DNA from: Sphingomicrobium lutaoense
GTDB lineage: Bacteria; Pseudomonadota; Alphaproteobacteria; Sphingomonadales; Sphingomonadaceae
NCBI RefSeq assembly: GCF_014195685.1
Contig: NZ_JACICF010000001.1
Location: 877,317-941,316, forward strand
Reading direction: 5' to 3'
Length of the DNA stretch: 64,000 bases
Position numbers and translations under genes: made by a program
Notes under the pieces: model-generated
The model's input: only the letters and a program-made list of their open reading frames with translations
Database searches by the model: none
Told to the model about the DNA's origin: nothing
Shown: piece by piece, positions 18,608 through 26,890 of the stretch
How the letters are laid out: every line of letters starts with the position of its first letter
How positions within the stretch are numbered: position 1 is the stretch's first letter

Positions 18608-18636
18608 TTGACAAGCAAAAGCCGCCTGACATAGCC
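18608..18636 (+). promoter_or_regulatory. Candidate promoter for the btuB riboswitch transcript
   Basis: A perfect TTGACA at 18608-18613 is followed after 16-17 nt by CATAGC/ATAGCC (18630-18636), an acceptable but weak alphaproteobacterial -10. The riboswitch begins a few bases downstream. The -35 sits in the palindrome CTTGACAAG, so the opposite strand reads TTGTCA and could serve rpmE. Inference from sequence only. Confidence 0.4.
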
Positions 18637-18643
18637 GCCGCAC

Positions 18644-18766
18644 CAGAAGCAAGGTTTCGCCCCTGTAATGGAGGCGACGAAGAGGGAAGCCGGTGAGCAA
18701 TCCGGCGCTGTGCCCGCAACTGTGAGCCGCAAGGCAAGCCAGATACCGACCTCGCTTCGTCGTCCG
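18644..18766 (+). ncRNA. Cobalamin (B12) riboswitch
   Basis: The stretch contains the conserved core of the cobalamin aptamer: GAGGGAAGCCGGTGA near 18682, AATCCGGCGCTG near 18699, CCCGCAACTGTGAGCCGC near 18713, and the B12-box-like AGCCAGATACCGACC near 18737. Flanking GACGAAG and CTTCGTC can pair as a closing stem. It lies on the same strand and directly upstream of btuB. Binding of adenosylcobalamin is expected to repress the downstream btuBFCD operon. The boundaries are approximate. Confidence 0.93.
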
Positions 18767-18832
18767 TCTCCTCTGCCGGGACCAGCGGTGGGGCGTGGAA
18801 CTGGGGTGCGCGACCCATAGCGGCCGCTCTGC

Positions 18833-18872
18833 CTTTTCCGCCGTGACGACTTCGTCATGGAAGAAGGAAAAG
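18833..18872 (+). promoter_or_regulatory. Putative Shine-Dalgarno-masking stem (riboswitch expression platform)
   Basis: CTTTTCC (18833-18839) is perfectly complementary to GGAAAAG (18866-18872), which is the ribosome-binding site of btuB four bases before ATG 18876. The loop contains a second small hairpin GACG/CGTC (18845-18848/18853-18856). Pairing would hide the ribosome site, so this may be the translational output of the cobalamin riboswitch. Inferred from sequence. Confidence 0.5.
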
Positions 18873-18875
18873 AAC

Positions 18876-20753
18876 ATGTTCCAGGATCTGCCCCCTCCCC
18901 CGATCATCGAGGAAGCTCCGCCAAGCGACGATCACGCCATCATCATCACCGCCGCCCGCGAAGCCGAGCGGATCGAGGACAGCAGCAAGCCCATCAGCAT
19001 CATCGATGCGGAAACGGTCGAGCGGCTAGGCGAGGACAATGCCATCGGGCTGTTGCGCCTGCTGCCCTCCGCGTCCATTTCGCAAACCGGACCTTCGGGA
19101 ACGCAGGCGCAATTGCGGATCCGCGGCGCCGAAGCCAGCCACAGCCTGCTGTTCATCGACGGGATCAAGGCCAATGACCCCGCCGCGGGCAATGAAGCGC
19201 GCTTCGAACTGGCGGCGGACGGTCTTTACGACATCATAGAATATTCGCGCGGGCCGCAATCGGCCATCTGGGGCAGCGAAGCCTTGGGCGGTGTACTCGC
19301 GCTGCGCACCGTGCCCGCCGGGGACGAGGAGACGGTTTCGCTGACTGCCGAGGCAGGCAGCTTCGATTATCTGTCGGGCAAGGCGCGCCTGGATTTCGGG
19401 AATGAGGATCAAGGCCTGGTCCTTGCAATGGGAGGTCAGCGGTCCGACGGGATCGACAGTTTCGGCGTCGGCGGCGAGAAGGACGGCTTTCACAATCTCA
19501 ATGCCCGCCTGTCCGGACGCCTCTCGCTGGGCAAGAGCGCGGGTTTGCAGCTCAGCGGCTTTGCGGTCGATGGACGAAGCGAGTTCGACGGCTTCGATCC
19601 CCTGACCTTCCGGCGCGCCGATACCGAAGACCGGAGCGACTATCGGCTGGGCGCGGCACGGGCGGCAATCGAAATTGCTCCTGCCGAGTGGTTCAAACTT
19701 GTCGTGGGTGGCAGTGTCCTTGCGTCCGAAAATGTCCATCATCGCGATAATTCCGAGATCAACCGGACTAGTGCGGAACGATATAGCGTGGACGGGCGCG
19801 CGAGCGTGCGGGCGTCGGCCCTGGCTTTCGACCACCGTCTCACCTTGGCCATCGACCATGAAGGCGAAGATTTTCGCGCCGACGACAGCATCTATGGCGG
19901 TTTTACCGACCAACGGCGGGATCGCGACCGTACGGGCTTCACCGTCGAATGGTTTGCCGAGCATGACAGCGGTGCCACTTTTCAATTGGCCCTCCGGCAT
20001 GACGATTTCAGCGCCTTCGCCGATACGACCAGCATTTCACTGGGTGGCCTCCTTCCGCTCGGCGGCCATGTCTCGCTGGTGGCAAATTATGGCGAAGGGA
20101 TCGCCCAGCCCAGCTTTTACGATCTCTATGGCTTCTTTCCCGGCAGCTTCGTCGGCAATCCGGCGCTCGAGCCCGAGACCAGCAGAGGCCATGACGTCGG
20201 CCTTCGTTTCGACGACGGCAAACTGCGCGCCAGCATGATCTGGTTCAGCCATAACCTCGAAAGCGAAATCGTCGATATATTCGACCCGGCTAGCTTTACC
20301 TCCACCACCGCGAATGGAATGGGAGAGAGCAAGCGTCGCGGATTGGAACTTGAGGCCGGCTGGCGACCCTCTCCCGCGTTCGAACTGGTCGGCAATTACA
20401 GCTATCTCGACGCCAAAGGGCCTGAAGCTCCGGGCGAACAGCGGTTGCGCGAAAACCGTCGGCCCCAGCATCGAGCCGCCATCATGGCGACTGGCATCCA
20501 CGGGCGCTGGGAATATGGTTCGTCGCTCGCTCTCGTGGGATCGCGTTTCGACGACGACTTCGACTTTTTCCCTGCGCAGCGGGTCAAGCTGGAGCCTTAT
20601 GTATTGGCCTCGGCACGCGTGGCTTATGAGATGAATCCGAGGCTGCGCCTTACGCTGCGCGGGAGCAATCTGTTCGATAGCGATTATCAGGATGTCGTGG
20701 GCTATCACGCAATGGGAAGGGCAATCCATATTGGCCTTGCTTTCACTCGCTAG
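18876..20753 (+). CDS. btuB: TonB-dependent vitamin B12 receptor BtuB, without visible signal peptide
   Basis: Outer-membrane receptor of 625 residues under a cobalamin riboswitch. The TonB-box-like HAIIITAAREA lies near residue 19. The plug domain follows (LRIRGAEASHSLLFIDGIKAND, YSRGPQSAIWGSEALGG), then a beta-barrel ending in GRAIHIGLAFTR with a terminal aromatic pair region. I chose ATG 18876 because AAGGAAAAG precedes it. Oddly the protein begins MFQDLPPPPII, which looks like a mature N-terminus, and neither this start nor the GTG at 18795 gives a signal peptide. Followed by btuF, which overlaps or abuts it. Confidence 0.88.
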   Translation: MFQDLPPPPIIEEAPPSDDHAIIITAAREAERIEDSSKPISIIDAETVERLGEDNAIGLLRLLPSASISQTGPSGTQAQLRIRGAEASHSLLFIDGIKANDPAAGNEARFELAADGLYDIIEYSRGPQSAIWGSEALGGVLALRTVPAGDEETVSLTAEAGSFDYLSGKARLDFGNEDQGLVLAMGGQRSDGIDSFGVGGEKDGFHNLNARLSGRLSLGKSAGLQLSGFAVDGRSEFDGFDPLTFRRADTEDRSDYRLGAARAAIEIAPAEWFKLVVGGSVLASENVHHRDNSEINRTSAERYSVDGRASVRASALAFDHRLTLAIDHEGEDFRADDSIYGGFTDQRRDRDRTGFTVEWFAEHDSGATFQLALRHDDFSAFADTTSISLGGLLPLGGHVSLVANYGEGIAQPSFYDLYGFFPGSFVGNPALEPETSRGHDVGLRFDDGKLRASMIWFSHNLESEIVDIFDPASFTSTTANGMGESKRRGLELEAGWRPSPAFELVGNYSYLDAKGPEAPGEQRLRENRRPQHRAAIMATGIHGRWEYGSSLALVGSRFDDDFDFFPAQRVKLEPYVLASARVAYEMNPRLRLTLRGSNLFDSDYQDVVGYHAMGRAIHIGLAFTR

Positions 20754-21468
20754 TCTTGCCGCCTCGACGGGTTTTTTCGCCTCGCTGGACCTTTGCGCGG
20801 ACGAATATCTGTTGCTGTTCGCTCCCCGCGAACGGATCGCGTCCGTGAGCCATCTAGTGAAAGACGAGGCAGAATCGCCCTTGGCGCCGATGGCAAAGTC
20901 GGTCGCGGCGAACGATGGCGCCCTGGAGAGCCTTGCCGGTCGGGGAATATCGATCGCCTTCACCACGCGGCCGATCGATCCGTCGCGTCGAAGACTGGCC
21001 GAGCGCCTTGGCATTCGCCTGGTATCACTCGGCTTTGCGCGAGGTCCGGGCGATGTGGCCGACAATGTCCGGAAGTTCGCGTCCATGTTCAGCGGTAAAG
21101 CCCCTGCGCGGGACTGGCTCGGGCGCTATCGCCGCCTTGCCGCCAGCGCTCCGCCGCCTCGCCCCCGTCATTGGGTCAGTGCTTCGGGTGCCTACCCGGG
21201 AGAAAGCGCCGATGGGTGGCTTCGGTTGGCGGGCATTCGGCTCGCACCCTTCGGTAGCGGTCTAGGGAGGATCGAGCAGGTCGCGGCAGCGCGACATCCA
21301 CTGCTGCTGAGTGATTATCGGGCCGGACAATATAGCCGCAATGCTGAATGGTTGGCGCATCCGCTGGTCAAAGCGAAGATCGAGCGGGCAAGGAAAGTGG
21401 ACGGACGACCCTTCACTTGTGCCGGGCCGCTGATGCTCGACCTGGCCGAGGAACTGCGCCGGCGATGA
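20731..21468 (+). CDS. btuF: Cobalamin ABC transporter substrate-binding protein (BtuF-like)
   Basis: A periplasmic-binding protein of the BtuF/FecB fold. The core begins SLDLCADEYLLLFAPRERI and includes PIDPSRRRLAERLGIRLVSL and a C-terminal GRPFTCAGPLMLDLA. A hydrophobic segment (ALLSLASLAASTGFFA) acts as signal peptide but has no basic residue before it. Start is uncertain: TTG 20731 begins right at the hydrophobic segment, while ATG 20692 adds 13 residues and overlaps btuB by 62 nt. The function is taken from the riboswitch and the btuC/btuD genes that follow by ATGA overlaps. Confidence 0.82.
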   Translation: MALLSLASLAASTGFFASLDLCADEYLLLFAPRERIASVSHLVKDEAESPLAPMAKSVAANDGALESLAGRGISIAFTTRPIDPSRRRLAERLGIRLVSLGFARGPGDVADNVRKFASMFSGKAPARDWLGRYRRLAASAPPPRPRHWVSASGAYPGESADGWLRLAGIRLAPFGSGLGRIEQVAAARHPLLLSDYRAGQYSRNAEWLAHPLVKAKIERARKVDGRPFTCAGPLMLDLAEELRRR

Positions 21469-22415
21469 AACAGGGATTGGCATTTGCCGCCTTGATGGCG
21501 CTTGCGCTGATGCACCTGCTCTGGCCGCTTGACGTCTTTGCGCGTGTCGATGGCGAGGTTGCCGAACTGATCCTGCTTGAACTGCGGGCGCCGCGGACGC
21601 TGCTTGCCATCAGCTATGGCGCGGCGCTGGGTATCACGGGCGCGGCATTGCAGGCGATTTTTGCCAATCCCCTCGCCTCGCCCGACATTACGGGCGCCTC
21701 CTCGGGCGCGGCATTCGGCGCGGTTGGCATGGCGCATGTCGTCGGTTTTACTGCCCCGCTCGCCATGGCAGCGGGCGGCGCGTTCGGCGCGGGAGGCGCT
21801 CTCCTGCTTTTGTTCCTCATTGCCGGACGCGGAGCCGATCCCGCGCGATTGCTGCTTGCGGGCCTTGCCATCGCGCTTGCCGCGGGCGCGGCCACTTCGC
21901 TCCTGCTCGCCCTCGCTCCCTCGCCTTACGCATTCTACGATATGTGGCGCTGGCTGATGGGAAGCCTTGTCGAACGCAGCTGGACGCAGGCAATCGCCGC
22001 CCTCGTCCCTGCCGCACTGGCCTGTCTGTGGATCTGGAAGGATCGCATGGCCTTCGACCTGATGGCACTGGGGGGCGACGTGGCGGCTTCAATGGGCGTG
22101 GACCCGGCGCGACTGGCGCGGCGCACGATGGTGTTGAGCGCAGTGGCAATCGGTGCCTGTGTCTCGGTCGCAGGAGCGATCGGCTTCGTCGGCCTGATCG
22201 CACCGATCGCCGCGCGCTCGTTAATGAAAGGCCATCCGGGCAAGGCCATCGGGCTAGCGGGAATGCTCGGCGCCTTCACTCTGGTGGCGGCCGATATTCT
22301 TGTACGGTTCGCGCCCGAGGGACGACCCATCCCGGTCGGAGTGATCACCGCATTGGTCGGCACCCCGCTTTTCGTCATGATCCTTTTATCGCTCAGACCG
22401 CGGAGCGTGGCATGA
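21465..22415 (+). CDS. btuC: Cobalamin ABC transporter permease (BtuC/FecCD family)
   Basis: Inner-membrane permease of 316 residues with about ten transmembrane helices. FecCD family signatures are LRAPRTLLAISYGAALGITGAALQ, NPLASPDITGASSGAAFGA, GSLVERSW, and AIGFVGLIAPIAARSLMKGHP, the coupling region touching the ATPase. ATG 21465 overlaps the btuF stop (ATGA). The region before this start in the same frame is the end of btuF read out of frame. Confidence 0.92.
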   Translation: MKQGLAFAALMALALMHLLWPLDVFARVDGEVAELILLELRAPRTLLAISYGAALGITGAALQAIFANPLASPDITGASSGAAFGAVGMAHVVGFTAPLAMAAGGAFGAGGALLLLFLIAGRGADPARLLLAGLAIALAAGAATSLLLALAPSPYAFYDMWRWLMGSLVERSWTQAIAALVPAALACLWIWKDRMAFDLMALGGDVAASMGVDPARLARRTMVLSAVAIGACVSVAGAIGFVGLIAPIAARSLMKGHPGKAIGLAGMLGAFTLVAADILVRFAPEGRPIPVGVITALVGTPLFVMILLSLRPRSVA

Positions 22416-23104
22416 GGATCGAAGCACGCGCCCTTCGCATGGCCGGAAGGCTATCACCGAGCGACTTCGCCGCGGGAGAGGGTGAGCTGATCGGTCTGGT
22501 CGGACCCAATGGGAGCGGGAAAACCAGCTTCTTACGAGGATTGGCGGGAATAACAGGCGAGGCAGACCGTCTGTGCATCGATGGCGAGCCCCTATGCTCG
22601 CTCCCACCTGCCGCCCGGGCGCATCGTATCGCTTATCTGCCCGCCAGTCGTTTGCTCGAATGGCCCATTCCGGTTTCGCGCGTGCTGCGCCTTTCGCCCT
22701 CGCCGGTCGAGGAAGATTCGGTCGAGCGGATGGTCGCGCATCTCGAACTCGAGCCGCTGCTCGACCGTCCGTCCAATGCCTTGTCTACGGGTGAGCGGGG
22801 GCGCGTGCTCTTGGGACGCGCGCTTGCGCTCGAGCCGTCGGTGCTGCTGCTCGACGAGCCGCTCGCCAATCTCGACCCCTATTGGGTGTTGAAGGTGACG
22901 GATTTGCTCGAGGATGCGGCAGCGGGCGGGACGACGATCATCGCCGCCTTGCACGATCTCGCGCTGGTTGGCCGCTTTGGCCGGTTGCTCCTGATGCGCG
23001 AGGGCCAGATCATTGCGGACGGAAAAAGCGAAAAGGTCGCCAACGAACCCCTGTTCGCGGCGACCTTTCGTTTGCATGGCGCGGCGCCCTCCTGGACGCT
23101 CTAG
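22412..23104 (+). CDS. btuD: Cobalamin ABC transporter ATP-binding protein (BtuD-like)
   Basis: ATPase of 230 residues. Walker A is GPNGSGKT near residues 30-37; Walker B is [13 protein letters not shown] near 147-159, followed by the H-loop AALHDLALV. The ABC signature reads LSTGERGR in place of LSGGQ, an unusual variant, but the position is right. Start overlaps the btuC stop by 4 nt. The gene completes btuB-F-C-D. The stop is in a CTAG shared with fabZ. Confidence 0.9.
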   Translation: MRIEARALRMAGRLSPSDFAAGEGELIGLVGPNGSGKTSFLRGLAGITGEADRLCIDGEPLCSLPPAARAHRIAYLPASRLLEWPIPVSRVLRLSPSPVEEDSVERMVAHLELEPLLDRPSNALSTGERGRVLLGRALALEPSVLLLDEPLANLDPYWVLKVTDLLEDAAAGGTTIIAALHDLALVGRFGRLLLMREGQIIADGKSEKVANEPLFAATFRLHGAAPSWTL

Positions 23105-23580
23105 CCGTCGGCGGGAGGGTCCGCGATCATCGCCGTAAAGGAGACGTCGCAGCTGGTTTGTCCGTCGACCGAGGCCGTGCCTTCGAACTTGCAGATATTG
23201 CGGCGCATCTGGACAATCTTGACGTCTAGCTGAAGCAGGCAGCCGGGTTCGACCGGCTTGCGGAACTTCGCATTCTCGATGGCCATGAAGTAAACGAGCT
23301 TGCCCGAGCCTGCGAGATCGAGGCTCTCCACCGCGAGCACACCTGCTGCCTGAGCGAGCGCTTCGACCTGAAGCACGCCGGGCATGATCGGACGTCCGGG
23401 GAAATGTCCCTGGAAGAATTGCTCGTTCATCGACACCGCCTTGATCGCGGTGATCGATTCATTCTTCACCAGCTTCTCGACACGGTCGACGAGAAGCAGC
23501 GGATAGCGGTGCGGCAATGCCGCCATGACCCGCCGGACATCCAGCGGACCCATGACGGCACTCTCGGCCTGTTCGCTCAT
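23101..23580 (-). CDS. fabZ: 3-hydroxyacyl-ACP dehydratase FabZ
   Basis: Dehydrates 3-hydroxyacyl-ACP in fatty-acid elongation. It has 159 residues in a single hot-dog fold with the active-site segment [23 protein letters not shown] (His and Glu), and the N-terminal [13 protein letters not shown]. Start overlaps the skp stop by 4 nt (ATGA), so it is the last gene of the rpsB-to-fabZ run. In most Gram-negatives lpxD lies between skp and fabZ and lpxA after fabZ; here neither is present. Confidence 0.96.
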   Translation of the reverse strand: MSEQAESAVMGPLDVRRVMAALPHRYPLLLVDRVEKLVKNESITAIKAVSMNEQFFQGHFPGRPIMPGVLQVEALAQAAGVLAVESLDLAGSGKLVYFMAIENAKFRKPVEPGCLLQLDVKIVQMRRNICKFEGTASVDGQTSCDVSFTAMIADPPADG

Positions 23581-24173
23581 CGACCCTGCGGAGTCTGCTG
23601 CTGCGCCGGCTGCTGCGGCGCGGGAGCGACGGTCGCCAGCGTGGTGAGGCGCTTGTTCAGCTCCGCCATCACGTCGTTGGTGAGGTCCACCGCCGGATTG
23701 TGGCGCAGGCTCTGCGAGACGTCGATCATGACGGTTGCCTTCCTGCGCGTCATCACGGCATCGAGCGCCGGCGAAAGCTGGGCGTCGATCTGCTGACGGA
23801 CATAGGCAGCGTTGCGCTGAAGAACCTGTTCACGCTGCGCCAGTTCACGATTGGCCTGCGCTTCGCGCTGCTGGAGCGACTGGACGCGCTGCTGGAGGGC
23901 CTGGCTGGGCTGTTTGCCATTGAGCGCCTGAACCTCGGCCTGGATGGCCTGGCCTTCGGTGTTCAAGGGAGCGGCCAGCTCGTTGCGGCGCTGGCCGAGC
24001 TGCTGCTGCTGCTGCTGGAGCTGGGCGAGCGCAGTCTGGCAAGCGGTGCATTCCGAGCGCAGCTTGTTCAAATCGACGACGCCGACCGAAGCCGAAGGCA
24101 GCGACTGGGCAGCCGCGGCAGCGGGAATGGCCATGGAGCCGGCGATCAGCGCCGGAAGAAGAGTTTTCATCAT
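23577..24173 (-). CDS. skp: OmpH/Skp family periplasmic chaperone
   Basis: Periplasmic holdase for outer-membrane proteins. The 198-residue protein has a signal peptide ([19 protein letters not shown]), then [13 protein letters not shown] and a long glutamine-rich coiled coil (about residues 45-125) characteristic of Skp prongs. Glutamine codons form a local CTG/CAG-type run. The tail is Pro/Gln rich and probably disordered. It is just after bamA: the bamA TAA and this ATG overlap by one base. Two consecutive ATGs leave the start uncertain by one codon. Confidence 0.88.
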   Translation of the reverse strand: MMKTLLPALIAGSMAIPAAAAAQSLPSASVGVVDLNKLRSECTACQTALAQLQQQQQQLGQRRNELAAPLNTEGQAIQAEVQALNGKQPSQALQQRVQSLQQREAQANRELAQREQVLQRNAAYVRQQIDAQLSPALDAVMTRRKATVMIDVSQSLRHNPAVDLTNDVMAELNKRLTTLATVAPAPQQPAQQQTPQGR

Positions 24174-26806
24174 TAGAACTGGGTTCCTACATTGAATGAG
24201 AAGAGGCGGGTGTCATCGCCATCCTGTTTGATGAGCGCCTTGGCCAAGTCGATGCGCAAGGGCCCAAACGGTGACACCCAGTTGACCCCGACGCCTACCG
24301 AAAGGCGCGGGCTCGCGGAGTTCCCCCTGAAAAATTCGGTGAAGCCATAATCACCGGTCCCGGCGAAATTGGCAGGACAGTCTGCGCCCGGGTCGACGCG
24401 GACAGGCACTTCGCCATTGTCGGTCGAGGTGGGCAGGCAGAGCGGCCCCACCGTGGTGAGTTCGGGCGAAGTCAGGCTCCAGACCGAGCCGACGTCGACG
24501 AACGCCGACGGGCGAAGGCCGAAGTTGCGGAAGCTGGCCGAAACCGGGATTTCGAGTTCGACACGGCCGAAATAATAGGCCCGGCCGCCCAACGCGTTGC
24601 TGACCAAATCGTCCTTCTGTTCGACGAGATTGCCATCCTCGTCGAAGAGCACGCGCTCGACCCGGGGGCCGATGCCGCGAATGTCGAAACCACGGAAGCT
24701 CTGCGGGCCGAAGAAACGGTCGGTGAGGCGGATATCGTCGCGGAACTCGTCACCATTATCCTCGAAGGGATGGATATAGCCCCCCTCGCCTTGCACCGAG
24801 AGAATGAAGTCGGCGGGCAGGCGGAAATATTTGGCGGCGTTGGCACTCGACTTCAGATATTTCACGTCACCGCCGAGGCCAGCGAAATCCTGGCTGACGC
24901 TGAAGCGCTGGCCACGGGTCGCGCGAAGACCGTCGGTGTTGTTGAAGGCGAGCGTATAGCCGATCGACGAAGTCAGGCGGGTGCCCAGTTCGTCGCACAG
25001 ATAGTTGCCGGCCTTGAGCGGATCGCACTCCGCCTCGAGCGGGCCGTCGCCATCGGGATCGGTGAAGAAGAGGCTGCGCGACAAGTCGATCTCGTCATTG
25101 ACGAGGCGATAGCGCGCACCGAAACTGAAATATTCGGTGACCGGGAAACCGAGGCGGATACCGCCACCCGTGCTGTTCTGGCTGTAGGTGGTGTTGCGCT
25201 GGTTGCCGATGAAGTTGAAGCTGTTGAAATCGCGGCGATAGATGTCACCGCCGAGCAGGATTTGCCGACCCATGAAATAGGGTTCGACGAAACCGAGCTG
25301 CACCGACTTCGAATAGCGCGACCAGTTCACGCCCGCCGAGAGCTGCTGGCCCTTGCCCATCCAGTTGCGCTGGGCAATCGAGGCCGACAGGAGAAAGCGT
25401 TCGAGGCTCGAGAAGCCTGCCGAAAGCTGCACCTCGCCGGTCGAGCGTTCCTCGACGTCGAGATTGAGCGCGACGCGGTCCTCGCCGACAGGCTCCTGCT
25501 TGATTTCCAATTCTTCCTGGAAAAAGCCGAGCGACTTGATGCGGTCTTCAGAGCGACGGATCGCCGCGGCGTTGAAGGCATCGCCTTCGGCAACCCGAAA
25601 TTCGCGGCGGATGACATTATCGCGGGTGACCGTGTTGCCGTTGATGTCGATGCGATCGATATAGACACGCTGCGTTTCGCCGACGCGGAAGGTGATGTCG
25701 ATCTTCTGCGTTTCGGGGTCGCGGAAATAGCGCGGCTGGATGTCGGCGAAGGCATAGCCGAGGAGACCGGCAATCTGGTTGAGATTGTCGATATTGTCCT
25801 CAACCGCCGAGGCGTCGAACCACTGCCCTTCCTTGATCGTGACCGCGCTCATCACCTGTTCTTCGGTGAAGTCGCGAAGCGCGCTATCGGCTTCGACCTT
25901 GCCGAACTGGTAGCGCGGACCTTCCTCGACCACATAGGTGATCACGAAGTCCTCGCGGTCGGGGGTCAGTTCGGCGAGTGCCGAAACGACGCGGAAGTCG
26001 GCATAGCCCTGCGTCAGGTAGAAGGCGCGCAGCTTCTGCTGGTCGGCGGCAAGCCGGTCGGGGTCGTAGCTGTCATTCGACTTGAGGAAGCCCAGGAAGC
26101 CGCCAGCTTCCTTGGAGAACATTTCCTTCTTGAGCTTGCCGTCGCTGAACTGCTCGTTGCCGAGGATGTTGATCGAGCGAATCTTCGAGACTTCGCCTTC
26201 GACAATCTCGAAGACGAGGTCGACGCGGTTCTGGTCGAGCTCGACGATCTTGGGCTCGACCACGGCCGCGAAACGGCCTTCGCGCTTGTAGAGCTCGATG
26301 ATGCGCTCGACATCGGCACGTACCTTCGAGCGCGTGAAGATCTGGCGCGGAGCGAGCCGGATTTCGGGAGCGATCTTGTCGTCCTTCAGGCGACGGTTGC
26401 CCTCGAGGACGATGCGGTTGATGACCGGGTTTTCCTGCACCGCGATGATGATGTTGCCGGTATCGGCACCCGTGATCACGACGTCGCGAAAAAGCTCGGT
26501 CTGATAGAGAGCGCGCAGCGCGGCATCGAGCGTTTCGGCGGTGTAGCTGTCGCCGGGACGCAGATTGGCATAGGCGGTCACGGTCTCGGGCTCGATGCGG
26601 CTGTTGCCGGTGACCGAGATCGAACGGATGACGCCGGTGCGCGGCTCGGCCTGGGCCTGGACCTGCGGTTCGGCAGCCTGCGGCACGGGCTGCGGTGCCA
26701 GCGGGTCATCCTGCGCCCAGGCAGGCTGGGTCAGTCCGCCCAATGCGGTGCCGAGAAGAAGTCCGGTGCTGACGCGCTTGAAGCGATCGCGATAATTCAG
26801 GTTCAA
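24173..26806 (-). CDS. bamA: Outer-membrane protein assembly factor BamA
   Basis: Central component of the beta-barrel assembly machine, 877 residues. A signal peptide ends near AWAQ (residue 31), followed by a Pro/Gln-rich linker, five POTRA repeats (first one GVIRSISVTGNSRIEPETV) and a 16-strand barrel. The barrel includes the VRGF-type motif FRGFDIRGIGPR and the C-terminal signature FSFNVGTQF with final Phe. It starts at TTG 26806 after GGCGGGGAT; no better ATG is present. Upstream rseP and downstream skp are in the same transcription unit. Confidence 0.96.
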   Translation of the reverse strand: MNLNYRDRFKRVSTGLLLGTALGGLTQPAWAQDDPLAPQPVPQAAEPQVQAQAEPRTGVIRSISVTGNSRIEPETVTAYANLRPGDSYTAETLDAALRALYQTELFRDVVITGADTGNIIIAVQENPVINRIVLEGNRRLKDDKIAPEIRLAPRQIFTRSKVRADVERIIELYKREGRFAAVVEPKIVELDQNRVDLVFEIVEGEVSKIRSINILGNEQFSDGKLKKEMFSKEAGGFLGFLKSNDSYDPDRLAADQQKLRAFYLTQGYADFRVVSALAELTPDREDFVITYVVEEGPRYQFGKVEADSALRDFTEEQVMSAVTIKEGQWFDASAVEDNIDNLNQIAGLLGYAFADIQPRYFRDPETQKIDITFRVGETQRVYIDRIDINGNTVTRDNVIRREFRVAEGDAFNAAAIRRSEDRIKSLGFFQEELEIKQEPVGEDRVALNLDVEERSTGEVQLSAGFSSLERFLLSASIAQRNWMGKGQQLSAGVNWSRYSKSVQLGFVEPYFMGRQILLGGDIYRRDFNSFNFIGNQRNTTYSQNSTGGGIRLGFPVTEYFSFGARYRLVNDEIDLSRSLFFTDPDGDGPLEAECDPLKAGNYLCDELGTRLTSSIGYTLAFNNTDGLRATRGQRFSVSQDFAGLGGDVKYLKSSANAAKYFRLPADFILSVQGEGGYIHPFEDNGDEFRDDIRLTDRFFGPQSFRGFDIRGIGPRVERVLFDEDGNLVEQKDDLVSNALGGRAYYFGRVELEIPVSASFRNFGLRPSAFVDVGSVWSLTSPELTTVGPLCLPTSTDNGEVPVRVDPGADCPANFAGTGDYGFTEFFRGNSASPRLSVGVGVNWVSPFGPLRIDLAKALIKQDGDDTRLFSFNVGTQF

Positions 26807-26890
26807 GATCCCCGCCTACTCTTCAATCATGACGCGCCACCCATGCTCGGATGGCGCTTGGTTCCTGTGCCTTCCCCTGCCCGATGCAGC

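Noticed and set aside
24000-24022. CTG-rich run that looks like a microsatellite
   Set aside because: It encodes the glutamine stretch of the Skp coiled coil on the minus strand, and is short and imperfect.
26839-26865. GCGCCA/TGGCGC hairpin between rseP and bamA as terminator
   Set aside because: The stem is short with a mismatch and there is no T-tract; the genes are likely co-transcribed.
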